Source: Streptomyces ochraceiscleroticus (GTDB lineage Bacteria > Actinomycetota > Actinomycetes > Streptomycetales > Streptomycetaceae). Taken from it: a stretch of DNA of 64,000 nucleotides. Positions 8,439-16,619 of the stretch are shown here, in pieces. A model generated the notes under the pieces. That model saw nothing but the letters and a program-made list of their open reading frames with translations. It ran no database searches and had not been told where the DNA came from. Location of the stretch: contig NZ_JOAX01000020.1 in assembly GCF_000720485.1 (NCBI RefSeq), positions 228,945 through 292,944 on the forward strand. The letters are read 5' to 3'. The position numbers were made by a program, and so were the translations under genes. Each line of letters opens with the position of its first letter. Position 1 is the first letter of the stretch.

Positions 8439-8750
8439 AGCGAGGGTTCTCCTCGTTTGATGGTGTGGGGGGAAAGCGTTGCGTTGCAGCCCGGTTGCAC
8501 GAAAAAATCTGCGCCGGGCTGGTTCGAAACCCTGACTGATTGACGCGTCCAATTCAAGACTCCCCCACGGGTGTGACATAGGCAACAACCTTGCAAAAAT
8601 GCAAATACCGTCACACCCGGTCAAATTGAGCACCCGAGTTGACTCTGGTTGCCTCAACTCCCGTTACATTTCAGCAAGATGGGGCAACAAACGCCTTCCG
8701 GAGCGGGTCCCGGGCGGGGCTGGTAGCGGGTGCCTGGTGGCGGATGGCGC
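8439..8750. other. 312-base intergenic region holding the subtilase promoter and three inverted repeats
   Basis: No convincing coding sequence. The AT-richer segment 8520-8670 holds the candidate subtilase promoter and nested palindromes, described separately. A further perfect inverted repeat, GAGTTGA (8636-8642) with TCAACTC (8654-8660) and an 11-base loop, may serve as an operator or as part of the transporter transcript end. The remainder (8690-8750) is GC-rich with no clear signal. Confidence 0.5.
8568..8624 (-). promoter_or_regulatory. Candidate subtilase promoter with nested operator palindromes
   Basis: Read leftward, TTGACC (8624-8619) and CATTTT (8601-8596) are 17 bases apart and could be -35 and -10 elements. 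CGGGTGTGAC (8568-8577) and GTCACACCCG (8610-8619) form a perfect 10-base inverted repeat around them. Nested inside is TTGCA-AAAA-TGCAA (8591-8604), which overlaps the -10. The TGTGAC/GTCACA arms resemble CRP-like half-sites but are spaced much more widely. Confidence 0.45.
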
Positions 8751-10085
8751 TCAGCGCTGGTAGCGGGCGAGGACGAGATTGCCGTCCTCGACAAGTCGGT
8801 TCCGTAGCTCCGTCGGACCGATCGCGCCGCTGTAGTACTCCTGCAGCCCCGGCGTGGCGATCTTGTCCTTCCACTCCGGATAACCGCGTACGGACTGCGC
8901 GGGCGCGGCCCGGAGCGTGCCGGCCAGCGCCGTGCCCGTGGCCCAGCCGTACTTCACCACCCGCAGCCGGGGGTCGCGCAGCGCCTCGGTGCCCGTGGGC
9001 AGCATCCAGTCGCCGAGCGCCAGCCGCGCCATGTTCTCCGGGCGCAGCAGGAAGGCGAGGAACGCCATCGCCTCCTCCTTGCGCGGGCAGTCGGCGGCGA
9101 TCGAGAGCGTCTGCGGGCTCACGCCCTGGGCGTGCGCGCTCCCCATGGGCGCCGGCAGCACCGTCCACTCGAACCCTTTGGGGGCTTGTTGAACGATCTG
9201 CTGCCGGTACGAGAAGCCGAGCGGCACCATCGCGTACCGCCCGGCGAAGAAACCGGGGAGCGTGTCCGAACCGCCCATGCCGAGCGTGGCGCGGGCCGCG
9301 CTGCCGTCGGCGTGCACCTGGTCGTGGACCGTCCGCGGCACGACCTGGTCGGCCGCCTCGAAGCGGACCTCGGCGCGGCCGTCGGCGCGGCGGTGGAAGA
9401 GCCGGCCGCCGGTGGACAGCGCGAGGTTAAGAGTCGCGGAGACCGGCTCCTTCAGGGGCCAGGCGACGCCGTACTGGTGCCCGTCCCGGCCCCCGTCCCT
9501 GGTCAGCTTTTTGGCCGCCGCCCGGAACTCGGCCCAGCTCCAGGGTCGGTCCGGTGTGGGCACGCGCACCCTGGAGGCGGCGCGCAGCAGCTTCCGGTTG
9601 GCGATCAGGACGCGCGGCTCCTGGAGGAACGGCACCCCGTAGAGGCGCCCTTGAAAGGTGCCGGTCCGCAGGCTGTGCCGCGGAATATCGGCGGCGAGCC
9701 GGTCCGGCAGCAGCCCGGTGAGGTCGGCGAGGTAGCCGCCGTACGCGAAGTCGGCGAGGTCGTCGGAGGCGTCGTGGATGATGTCCGGCGCCTCGCCGCC
9801 CTCGAAGGCGGTCAGGAGCTGGTCGTGGACGGTGGGCCAGGCGCCCTGCACGTACTCGACGGGGCTGCGGGGGTGCTGCCGGTTCCACTCGGCCACCAGC
9901 GCCTTGTTGGCCCGTACGGACTCCGCCTGCCAGGCCAGGGACTGGAAGCGCAGGGGGCGGCGGGGTCCGGACGCCTTGGAGCCGCCGGAGCAGCCCGCGA
10001 GTACGGGCGCGGCCGCCAGTACGGGAGCGGCCGCGGCGCCCAGGAACGTACGGCGGCGCATCGGAGCGCGGGCGGGAGCGGGCAT
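8751..10085 (-). CDS. Sugar ABC transporter substrate-binding lipoprotein
   Basis: A 444-residue family-1 extracellular solute-binding protein. The N-terminus carries RRRTFLG followed by a hydrophobic run and the lipobox LAGC with Cys32, so a Tat-compatible lipoprotein signal is likely. The mature part has the classic sugar-binder pattern (FEGGEAPDIIHDASDDLADFA, YGVPFLQEPRVLIANRKLL, LALSTGG). Its ATG shares one base with the stop of the permease (TGATG). It is the last gene of a three-gene leftward operon. The substrate is unknown; carbohydrate is inferred from family and from MalF/MalG-type permeases. No ATPase is encoded nearby, so a shared MsiK-type ATPase elsewhere is probable. Confidence 0.9.
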   Translation of the reverse strand: MPAPARAPMRRRTFLGAAAAPVLAAAPVLAGCSGGSKASGPRRPLRFQSLAWQAESVRANKALVAEWNRQHPRSPVEYVQGAWPTVHDQLLTAFEGGEAPDIIHDASDDLADFAYGGYLADLTGLLPDRLAADIPRHSLRTGTFQGRLYGVPFLQEPRVLIANRKLLRAASRVRVPTPDRPWSWAEFRAAAKKLTRDGGRDGHQYGVAWPLKEPVSATLNLALSTGGRLFHRRADGRAEVRFEAADQVVPRTVHDQVHADGSAARATLGMGGSDTLPGFFAGRYAMVPLGFSYRQQIVQQAPKGFEWTVLPAPMGSAHAQGVSPQTLSIAADCPRKEEAMAFLAFLLRPENMARLALGDWMLPTGTEALRDPRLRVVKYGWATGTALAGTLRAAPAQSVRGYPEWKDKIATPGLQEYYSGAIGPTELRNRLVEDGNLVLARYQR

Positions 10086-10993
10086 CAGCTCTTCACCGCC
10101 CCGGCCAGCATCCCGCCCGTGATGCGGCGCTGGATGACGGCGAAGAGGAGCAGGCTCGGCACCGTGGCGAGCAGCGCGGCGGCGGCGAGCGGGCCGAGGT
10201 CGGCGGCGCCCTCCGCGCCGAGGAAGTGCGTGAGGACGACCGGCATCGTCTGATTCTCCGGCGACTTGAGCAGGACGAGCGCGAAGAAGAACTCGTTCCA
10301 GGCGGTGATGAAGGCGAACAGCCCGGTGGCGACGATCCCGGGCGCGAGCAGCGGCGCGGTCACGGAGACCAGCGTGCGGACCCGGCCCGCGCCGTCCACG
10401 GCCGCCGCCTCCTCCAGCTCGGCCGGCACGGCCCGTACGTACCCGGTGAGCATCCACAGCGCGAACGGCAGCGACCAGACGACGTACACGAGGGTGAGCC
10501 CGCCGAGCGAGTCCACCAGGTGCAGGGCCTTCAGCAGCAGGAAGAGCGGGATGATCACCAGCACCAGAGGGAACGCCTGGCTGACCACCACCCACCCGGT
10601 CGCGGCCCGCGCCAGCCGCGTACGGAAGCGCGCGAGCACATACGCCATCGGGGTGGCCACCACGACGGCCAGCAGCGCGGCCCCGGCCGCCGCGAGCAGG
10701 CTGTTGGCGGCCGAGCGCAGCAGCGGCTGCTCGTCGAACGCGGCACGGAAATTGGCGAGCGTCGGGTCGTGCGGCACCCAGGTCGGATCGATGCTGCCCA
10801 GCTCGCGCGGGGGTTTGAAGGCGGTGGACACCAGCCACAGGAACGGCAGCAGCAGGAAGAGCAGGTAGCAGAGGAGGGCGAGGTACTGGGCGGCCCGGGC
10901 GGCGGTGCGCTTGCGGCGGCCGGGGGCACGCCTGCGGCCGCCGGCGGCGGGGACGTGGCGGGTGGCTGCGGGGCGGTCGGCGCCGGCGGTCAT
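10085..10993 (-). CDS. Sugar ABC transporter permease, MalG type
   Basis: An integral membrane protein of 302 residues with a basic cytoplasmic N-terminus and about six transmembrane helices. The EAA loop near residues 200-215 reads ELEEAAAVDGAGRVRTLVSV, which contacts the ATPase. ITAWNEFFFALVLL is typical of MalG-like permeases. The ATG overlaps the stop of the upstream permease as ATGA. It forms the transmembrane channel with the MalF-like partner and receives sugar from the lipoprotein. Confidence 0.92.
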   Translation of the reverse strand: MTAGADRPAATRHVPAAGGRRRAPGRRKRTAARAAQYLALLCYLLFLLLPFLWLVSTAFKPPRELGSIDPTWVPHDPTLANFRAAFDEQPLLRSAANSLLAAAGAALLAVVVATPMAYVLARFRTRLARAATGWVVVSQAFPLVLVIIPLFLLLKALHLVDSLGGLTLVYVVWSLPFALWMLTGYVRAVPAELEEAAAVDGAGRVRTLVSVTAPLLAPGIVATGLFAFITAWNEFFFALVLLKSPENQTMPVVLTHFLGAEGAADLGPLAAAALLATVPSLLLFAVIQRRITGGMLAGAVKS

Positions 10994-11919
10994 CGGGGGG
11001 CCTCCTCGCCCTTGAGCCGGCCGGCCAGGTACACGGCCAGCAGGATCGCGACGACGGCGACCATCGCGAGCCCCATCGCCGCCGCGTAGCCGAACTGCCC
11101 GTACCGGAACGCCTCCTCGTACGCGAAGAGCATCGGCAGCCGGGTGCGCCCTCCGGGGCCGCCGTCCGTCAGCACGAAGACCAGCGCGAAGGAGTTGAAG
11201 TTCCAGATGAAGTTGAGCGCGCTGATCGCCAGCGCCACCGGGCGCAGCGCGGGCCAGGTGACCGTACGGAACCGCCGCCAGGCGCCCGCGCCGTCCATGG
11301 CCGCCGCCTCGTGCAGCTCGCGCGGCACGTTCTGCAGGCCGGCCAGCAGCGGCACGGTGGTCTGCGGCAGGCCCGACCAGATGCCGACGACGATGACGGC
11401 GGGCAGCGCGGTCGCCAGGCCGCTCAGCCAGTCGCGGCCGTCGCCGAGCCCGAGGCCGCGCAGCGTCTCGTTGAGCACGCCCGCGTCCGGGTGGTACACG
11501 AGCCGCCACATGATGCCGACCACGACCTCGGGCATCGCCCACGGCACGATGGCCAGCGCCCGGGCCAGCCAGCGCAGCCGCAGCTTCTCATTGAGCAGCA
11601 GCGCGAGGCCGAGCGCCAGGAAGAACTGCGGGACGGTGACGCCCAGCGCCCAGACCAGCCCGATGCGGAAGGAGTCCCAGAAGAGCGTGTCGCGGAACAG
11701 GTCGGCGAAGTTGAGCAGCCCCACCCACTGGGTCGGCTCGGTACGCCCGGACTGCGCGTCGGTGAATGCCAGCGCGACCCCGTAGAGGAGCGGGCCGACG
11801 CTCAGCACGAGGATCGGTATCAGCGCGGGCAGCACGAGGAACCACACACCGTGGTCGCGGCGCGGTCCGGCACCGGCCCGGGGGCCTGCTGACCGCTTCG
11901 CCGCGGTCATGAGAGTCAC
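10990..11919 (-). CDS. Sugar ABC transporter permease, MalF type
   Basis: A 309-residue permease with six predicted helices. The EAA loop reads ELHEAAAMDGAGAWRRFRTV, and FIWNFNSFALVFVLTDGGP near the end is typical of MalF-like subunits. The GTG at 11919 has AAGGAG 8 bases upstream and is preferred over the ATG nine bases further in and over longer reading. It is the first gene of the transporter operon; direct repeats at 12005-12028 lie upstream in its promoter region. Confidence 0.92.
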   Translation of the reverse strand: MTLMTAAKRSAGPRAGAGPRRDHGVWFLVLPALIPILVLSVGPLLYGVALAFTDAQSGRTEPTQWVGLLNFADLFRDTLFWDSFRIGLVWALGVTVPQFFLALGLALLLNEKLRLRWLARALAIVPWAMPEVVVGIMWRLVYHPDAGVLNETLRGLGLGDGRDWLSGLATALPAVIVVGIWSGLPQTTVPLLAGLQNVPRELHEAAAMDGAGAWRRFRTVTWPALRPVALAISALNFIWNFNSFALVFVLTDGGPGGRTRLPMLFAYEEAFRYGQFGYAAAMGLAMVAVVAILLAVYLAGRLKGEEAPR

Positions 11920-12004
11920 GGCAGGGGCTCCTTGGCGCGGCTCGGTCCGATGTGTCCGGCTGATCCGGTACATCCGATACGGAACGGCCGCGCGCGCCCG
12001 GACA

Positions 12005-12028
12005 CACGAACAGCCGCACGAACAGCCG
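12005..12028. repeat. Tandem 12-base repeat upstream of transporter operon
   Basis: CACGAACAGCCG is repeated perfectly at 12005-12016 and 12017-12028, about 90 bases upstream of the first permease start. A head-to-tail pair in this position could be an activator or repressor site. Confidence 0.6.
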
Positions 12029-12120
12029 TCGTCATCGTCGTGACAGCGGGGGGTGCCGTCAAGGCAGTGGGCGGGGCTTGTAGGGCCCGGGGGACCTGGA
12101 CGGACGTGGGGGTGGGTGGG

Positions 12121-12171
12121 GACGCGGGGCCTGTGCGGATGCGGGGCCTGTGCGGACGCGGGGCCTGTGCG
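12121..12171. repeat. Three tandem 17-base units
   Basis: GACGCGGGGCCTGTGCG occurs three times head to tail (12121-12137, 12138-12154, 12155-12171). Copies one and three are identical and copy two differs at one base. The tract is non-coding and lies 120 bases before the phosphotransferase start. Confidence 0.85.
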
Positions 12172-12290
12172 GGCTGGTTGTCAGAGCCGCCTGAGAGACT
12201 GTGGGTGATCGAAACACCGGAGCGACCGAGCGGCTGATGGAACCACCGGAGCGTCAGCGACACCGCTCACGGAGCGCAGGAGGCAGCACC

Positions 12291-13202
12291 ATGACCGAGG
12301 CGAGTGGCGGAGCGGACGCCACGACGGGCACGCCCTTCACGGAAGCGCGCGCACGGGACGTCCTGGCCGCGGCCGGCAGGCCGGACGCCGCGGCGGACGC
12401 CAAGCTGCTCGCGCTCGGCGAGAACGCGGTCTTCGCGCTCGGCGACGCCGGCCCCGTGATCCGCGTGGGCCGCAGCGCCGAGCTGCTGGAGCGGGCCGAG
12501 CGGGAGCTGCGGGTGGCCGGCTGGCTGGCGGAGACGGGCGTACCGGCGGTGCGCGCGGCGGAGCCGACGGCGCGGCTCGTGGACGACCACCCCGTGACGT
12601 TCTGGGAGCGGCTGCCCGAGGCGGTACGGCCTGCGGGGCCCGGTGACCTCGCCGAGCTGCTGCGACGGGTGCACGCGCTGCCCGAGCCGCCGTTCGCGCT
12701 GCCCCGGCGGGAGCTGCTGGGCGGCGTGGAGCGCTGGCTGCGGCTGGCGGGGGACGCGGTGTCGCGGGAGGACGCGGAGTATCTGCGCGGCCGCCGGGAC
12801 GCGTTCGCCGCCGCGGCCTCGGCCCTGGAGCCGCACCTGCCGCGCGGCCCCATCCACGGCGACGCGATCCCGCGGAACGTCCATGTCGGCCCGGACGGCC
12901 CGGTCCTGGTCGACCTGGAGACCTTCTCGCGCGACCTGCGCGAGCACGACCTGGTGGTCATGGCGCTCAGCCGCGACCGGTACGGCCTGGGCGCCGACGC
13001 GTACGACACCTTCGTACAGGCCTACGGTTGGGACGTGCGGGACTGGGAGGGCTGCGCCGTGCTCCGCGGCTCCCGCGAGACCGCGAGCTGCGCCTGGGTC
13101 TCCCAGCACGCCCCGGGCAACCCCGCGGCCCTGAAGGAATTCCGCCGCCGGGTCGCCTCGTTGAGGGAGGGCGACGCGGCGGTGCGGTGGTACCCGTTCT
13201 GA
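12291..13202 (+). CDS. Aminoglycoside phosphotransferase (APH) family kinase-fold protein
   Basis: A 303-residue protein of the APH/choline-kinase fold. The catalytic loop is HGDAIPRN (His189, Asp191, Asn196), followed by a metal-binding Asp208 in VLVDLET. The N-terminal lobe contains a hydrophobic beta-sheet and VIRVGR. AGGAGG sits 7 bases before the ATG. Members phosphorylate small molecules, including antibiotics, choline, homoserine and fructosamines; substrate cannot be assigned. It appears monocistronic and is followed by a repeat-rich tract. Resistance function should not be assumed. Confidence 0.85.
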   Translation: MTEASGGADATTGTPFTEARARDVLAAAGRPDAAADAKLLALGENAVFALGDAGPVIRVGRSAELLERAERELRVAGWLAETGVPAVRAAEPTARLVDDHPVTFWERLPEAVRPAGPGDLAELLRRVHALPEPPFALPRRELLGGVERWLRLAGDAVSREDAEYLRGRRDAFAAAASALEPHLPRGPIHGDAIPRNVHVGPDGPVLVDLETFSRDLREHDLVVMALSRDRYGLGADAYDTFVQAYGWDVRDWEGCAVLRGSRETASCAWVSQHAPGNPAALKEFRRRVASLREGDAAVRWYPF

Positions 13203-13580
13203 GGACCGACCGGCTCGCGGGGGCCGAGCTGACGGTCGGTCGGCCTGCGGAGACGGTCTGACCGGCCCGTCGGCCAGCCTACGGGGCCGAGCTGACGGCC
13301 CGTCGGCCAGCCGGCCCGATCTGACGAGCCGATCTGACCGCCGGCCAGCCTGGGGGGCCGATTGACGGCCGGTCGGCCAACCCGGCCGGTCTGGGGGGCG
13401 AGCTGACGGCCAGCCGCTCTGCCGAGCCGATCTAGCGGCCAGTCGGCCTGCGGGGCCGGTCTGAGAGCCAGCCGGTCTGCGGGGTCGAGCTGACGGCCGG
13501 CCGGGCCGATCGGCAGCCGTTCGCGGCCGCCGCGATATTCGGTACCGTTCGTGGCCGTCCGCGGGCTAGCGTCCCGCCCC
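13203..13580. other. 378-base intergenic region dominated by degenerate tandem repeats
   Basis: Apart from the repeat array at 13219-13511 and a short segment just upstream of the methyltransferase ATG, no gene or clear promoter was seen. Open frames across it reflect repeat periodicity and extreme GC content. Confidence 0.6.
13219..13511. repeat. Degenerate tandem array with ~30-base GC-rich unit
   Basis: About eight or nine diverged copies of a unit built from GGGCCGAGCTGACGGCC followed by GGTCGGCC and a short AGCC/TGC tail. Copies vary between about 25 and 40 bases. The GAGCTGACGGCC core is readable at least four times. The array lies between two same-strand genes. Confidence 0.75.
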
Positions 13581-14459
13581 ATGCCCGACACCACACCTCC
13601 CGCACCTCGCGCGGACGCGCCACCGCCGGGCCGCGGCCCGGACGCCGCGACCGACACAAGCGCCGCCCCGTCCGCCACCGGCCCCGACGGTAACGGGCCC
13701 CCGCGGCTGACCCGGCTCGCCTTCCACGGGCCGCTGTCCGAGGAGCGGGCGGCGCGGATGGTGCAACGGCTCGCCGCCGCACGCCCGGCCACCGTGCTCG
13801 ACCTCGGCTGCGGCTGGGGCGAGTTCATGCTGCGGGTGCTCGACGCGACGCCCGGCGCCACCGGGCTCGGCATCGACCTCAACGCCGACGACCTGGCCAG
13901 GGGCCGGACCAACGCCGCGGCCCGCGGGCTCGCCGGCCGCGTGGAGTTCGCCGAGGAGTCCGGACACGGCACCACCCGCGGCCCCGCCGACCTCGTGCTC
14001 TGCCTCGGCTCCGGCCATGCCGTGGCCGGCCCCGAGTCCCCGAACAACTTCCGCACCGTACTGCGCGAACTGCGCCGCCTCGTCGCCCCCGGCGGCCGCG
14101 TGCTGTACGGGGAGGGCTTCTGGCAGCGCCCGCCGGCCGCGGCCGAACTGGCCCGGATGTGGCCCGGGGCCACCGCCGAGGACCACCTCAGCCTGGCCGA
14201 ACTCGTCGACCTCGCCGTCGAGGAGGACTTCCGCCCGGCCTGGGTGGAGACGGCGAACCGCGACGAGTGGGAGGCGTTCGAGTCCGGCTACCGCTGCGAC
14301 GTCGAGGAGTGGCTGGCCGCCCACCCCGACCACCCGCTCGCCCCCGAGACCCGCGAACGGGCCGACGCCCACCGCGCCTCCTGGCTGACGGGCTACCGCG
14401 GTCTCCTCGGCATCGCCTACCTCACTCTCGTCCCGGTCGGGCCCGCCCCGCGCCCCTAA
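13581..14459 (+). CDS. SAM-dependent methyltransferase, class I
   Basis: A 292-residue protein. After a Pro/Ala-rich N-terminus of about 40 residues, motif I VLDLGCGWGEF lies at 72-82, with a following acidic loop GLGIDLN. LVLCLGSGHAV (motif II region) and VAPGGRVLYGEGFW (motif III) follow, which together define a Rossmann methyltransferase. The substrate is unknown. The ATG at 13581 has no strong ribosome site, and the gene may be leaderless or use a weak site; an ATG 30 bases upstream would add repeat-derived residues. Downstream is the glyoxalase-fold gene, 33 bases away on the same strand. Confidence 0.88.
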   Translation: MPDTTPPAPRADAPPPGRGPDAATDTSAAPSATGPDGNGPPRLTRLAFHGPLSEERAARMVQRLAAARPATVLDLGCGWGEFMLRVLDATPGATGLGIDLNADDLARGRTNAAARGLAGRVEFAEESGHGTTRGPADLVLCLGSGHAVAGPESPNNFRTVLRELRRLVAPGGRVLYGEGFWQRPPAAAELARMWPGATAEDHLSLAELVDLAVEEDFRPAWVETANRDEWEAFESGYRCDVEEWLAAHPDHPLAPETRERADAHRASWLTGYRGLLGIAYLTLVPVGPAPRP

Positions 14460-14492
14460 GGTGTTTTTCCGTCCTCTCACTTGGAGACACCG

Positions 14493-14840
14493 ATGGCCAT
14501 TCGCCGTGTCGTGCCCAACGTCCAGTCCGAAGCGGTGGGCGAAAGCCGTGATTTCTACGGCCTCCTGGGCTTCGAGGAGGTCATGAATCTCGGCTGGGTC
14601 ATGACTCTCGCCTCCCCGTCCAGCCCGACCGCCCAGGTCAGCTTCTTCACGAGCGACCGGACGGCCCCGGTCGTGCCCGACATGAGCGTGGAGGTGGACG
14701 ACGTGGACGCGGCCTACGCGGTGATGCGGGAAAACGGTGCCGAGATCGTCCACCCGCTGCAGGACGAGGAGTGGGGCGTACGCCGCTTCTTCGTCCGCGA
14801 CCCCAACGGCCGGGTGGTCAACGTGCTCGGCCACCGCTGA
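14493..14840 (+). CDS. Glyoxalase/bleomycin-resistance/dioxygenase (VOC) fold protein
   Basis: A 115-residue single-domain VOC protein with two beta-alpha-beta-beta-beta modules: SRDFYGLLGFEEVMNLGW, then VEVDDVDAAYAVMRENGAEI and the typical end VRRFFVRDPNGRVVNVLGHR. Such proteins bind metals or sequester small hydrophobic compounds; function is unassigned. GGAG at 14483-14486 lies 6 bases before the ATG, which favours this start over the in-frame TTG at 14481. It is followed by a hairpin terminator and faces the convergent exonuclease gene. Confidence 0.88.
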   Translation: MAIRRVVPNVQSEAVGESRDFYGLLGFEEVMNLGWVMTLASPSSPTAQVSFFTSDRTAPVVPDMSVEVDDVDAAYAVMRENGAEIVHPLQDEEWGVRRFFVRDPNGRVVNVLGHR

Positions 14841-14857
14841 CGCCCGCTCTCCCCCGC

Positions 14858-14874
14858 CCGCTCCCCCGGAGCGG
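14858..14874. terminator. Hairpin between convergent VOC and exonuclease genes
   Basis: CCGCTCC (14858-14864) pairs perfectly with GGAGCGG (14868-14874) around CCC. It sits 18 bases after one stop and 17 before the other, so it may act in both directions. Confidence 0.6.
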
Positions 14875-14890
14875 CGTCACCCGCGCGGCG

Positions 14891-15601
14891 TCACCCCTGC
14901 GGTATCAGCGGCCAGGCCGCCTCCACCCGGGCCGCGGGGTCGGCCGTGCGGCGCAAGTAGCGCTGGAAGGAGGCGGCCTGGTCGGCGGCCGCCTTGCGCT
15001 GCAGGGCATGCAGGGCCGGCGGCGTCAGGCCGGCCACCTCCGGGTGCTTCGCGCCTATGCGGCGGGCCACTTCGACCGCGGCCACGGCGTCCGCGCCCGC
15101 TTCGTGCGCCGCGTCCAGCGCCACGCCGTAGTGCGCGCACAGCGCCTGGAGGGTGCGCTTGCCCTTCCGGTACGTGTCGAGGTGCTTGTCGAGGACGAGC
15201 GGGTCGACGACCGGGGCCGGGTCCGTGCCGAGCCGGTCGGACAGCGGCGGTATGCCGTGCCGGCGGCACTCGCGGTCCAGCAGCGAGAGGTCGTACCGGG
15301 CGTTCATCACCACCAGCGGTGTCCCCGCGCGCAGCGCCGCCTCGAGCGCGTCCGTGATCTCCGCCAGGCCCTCCGCCGCCGGGCGGCCGCGCAGCCGCAC
15401 GGCGTCGGTCGAAAAGCCGTGGATGGCCGCCGCTTCGGACGGTATCGGCACGCCCGGGTCGAGGACCCAGCTCAGCGCCGGCGCCGCCCGCCCCGCCGCG
15501 TCGAGCCGGATGACGGCCGCGGTGACGACCCGGTCGGTCTCGACGTCGGTGCCCGTGGTCTCCAGGTCGAAGCCGACCAGCGGTTCCTTGTGCCAGCTCA
15601 T
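14891..15601 (-). CDS. DnaQ-like 3'-5' exonuclease (DEDD family)
   Basis: A 236-residue protein. The exonuclease I motif is GFDLETTGTD with Asp12 and Glu14. Motif II is NARYDLSLL with Asp104, and the late motif HEAGADA matches exo III of the DEDDh type. It resembles the proofreading subunit-like exonucleases that act alone in actinomycetes, probably trimming single-stranded 3' ends in repair. AAGGAGG precedes the ATG by 7 bases. The protein lacks polymerase or helicase domains. Confidence 0.9.
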   Translation of the reverse strand: MSWHKEPLVGFDLETTGTDVETDRVVTAAVIRLDAAGRAAPALSWVLDPGVPIPSEAAAIHGFSTDAVRLRGRPAAEGLAEITDALEAALRAGTPLVVMNARYDLSLLDRECRRHGIPPLSDRLGTDPAPVVDPLVLDKHLDTYRKGKRTLQALCAHYGVALDAAHEAGADAVAAVEVARRIGAKHPEVAGLTPPALHALQRKAAADQAASFQRYLRRTADPAARVEAAWPLIPQG

Positions 15602-15778
15602 GCGGCCTCCTTCAGTGGTGCGTCCCCCGTGTCGCACGCGATCACGGCCGCTGCGGCCCGCGCGATCCGCCGGCCTCGTCCGTCCGCGATCTCGTGTGCC
15701 TTTACTCTCCCACGCACCACTGACAACGCCGCCGGATCCCGCCCCGCCCCCCGGGCATGCGCCCCTAGGGTGGCCGGC

Positions 15779-16543
15779 ATGGATCTTCAACTGGCCGGGC
15801 GGGCGGCGCTGGTGACCGGGAGCAGTGGCGGGATCGGGGCGGCGGTCGCCGCGCTGCTGGCGGCCGAGGGCTGCGACGTGCTGGTGCACGGGCGGAACGC
15901 GGCAGCCGCCGAGGAGGTCACGCGCCGCGCCGCGGAGCACGGCGTCCGCGCCGACGTGGTGCTCGGCGACCTCGGCGAGCCGGACGGCGCGGAGCGGGTG
16001 GCCGCCGCCGCGCGGGACTTCGGGGTGCACATCCTGGTCAACAACGCGGGCCCGTTCGCCGAGCACGACTGGGACGGCGTACGGGACGCGCACTGGCGGG
16101 CCGCTTTCGAGGGGAATGTCCTGTCCGCGGCGCGCGTCACGCAGGCGCTGCTGCCGTCGCTCCGCGCACACGGCTGGGGCCGGGTGATCAACGTCGGCAG
16201 CCGGGCGGTGCGGACGCCCCTGCCGAACATGGTCGAGTACTCCGCAGCCAAGGCCGCGGTGGTGAACATGACGACGAGCCTGGCCCAGCACCTCGCCGGT
16301 ACGGGAATCACGGCGAACTGCGTGAGCCCGGGCGTCATCGAAACGCCCTCGATGCGCCGGATGTTCGAGGAGCGCGGCGAGCCCGTGGCGGAGGGTGCGG
16401 CTCAGTACGCGCCCAATCCCGTCGGCCGGCTGGGGCGCGCGGAGGACATCGCGGGCGCGGTGCTGTACCTCGCGAGCCCCCTCGCCGACTACGTCAACGG
16501 CATCGAGCTGCGCGTCGACGGCGGGATCACGGGCACACCCTGA
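15779..16543 (+). CDS. Short-chain dehydrogenase/reductase (SDR) family oxidoreductase
   Basis: A classical SDR of 254 residues. The nucleotide-binding motif TGSSGGIG is at 13-20, NNAG at about 88-91, and the catalytic Ser141, Tyr154 and Lys158 are in place (YSAAK). The tail GIELRVDGGITGTP is typical. It uses NAD(H) or NADP(H) on an unknown alcohol or ketone. No clear ribosome site is visible before the ATG, so the message may be leaderless. It is monocistronic and ends at a strong hairpin. Confidence 0.92.
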   Translation: MDLQLAGRAALVTGSSGGIGAAVAALLAAEGCDVLVHGRNAAAAEEVTRRAAEHGVRADVVLGDLGEPDGAERVAAAARDFGVHILVNNAGPFAEHDWDGVRDAHWRAAFEGNVLSAARVTQALLPSLRAHGWGRVINVGSRAVRTPLPNMVEYSAAKAAVVNMTTSLAQHLAGTGITANCVSPGVIETPSMRRMFEERGEPVAEGAAQYAPNPVGRLGRAEDIAGAVLYLASPLADYVNGIELRVDGGITGTP

Positions 16544-16560
16544 GCCACCGGCCACGGACA

Positions 16561-16591
16561 CCCCGCGACGGCCGCAGAGGCCCTCGCGGGG
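16561..16591. terminator. Long interrupted hairpin after SDR gene
   Basis: CCCCGCGA (16561-16568) pairs with TCGCGGGG (16584-16591). After one C/C mismatch, GGCC pairs with GGCC (16570-16573/16579-16582) around GCAGA. It lies between convergent genes. Confidence 0.7.
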
Positions 16592-16619
16592 CCCGAGGGA
16601 CCCGCGGGGCCGCAGCCCG

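Larger units (their letters stand above)
11920..12290. other. 371-base divergent intergenic region with two tandem repeat tracts
   Basis: It separates the leftward transporter operon from the rightward phosphotransferase gene. No credible coding sequence was seen. It holds a tandem 12-base repeat and a 17-base triple repeat (listed separately). AGGAGG at 12278-12283 serves the ATG at 12291. Confidence 0.5.

Noticed and set aside
5883..8543. 886-codon + strand frame over DUF1232, LacI and subtilase genes
   Set aside because: It is antisense to three well-supported genes and has low-complexity composition caused by GC-rich third positions.
12291..13202. Antibiotic resistance gene
   Set aside because: The APH fold covers many non-resistance kinases; nothing in the sequence supports a specific drug.
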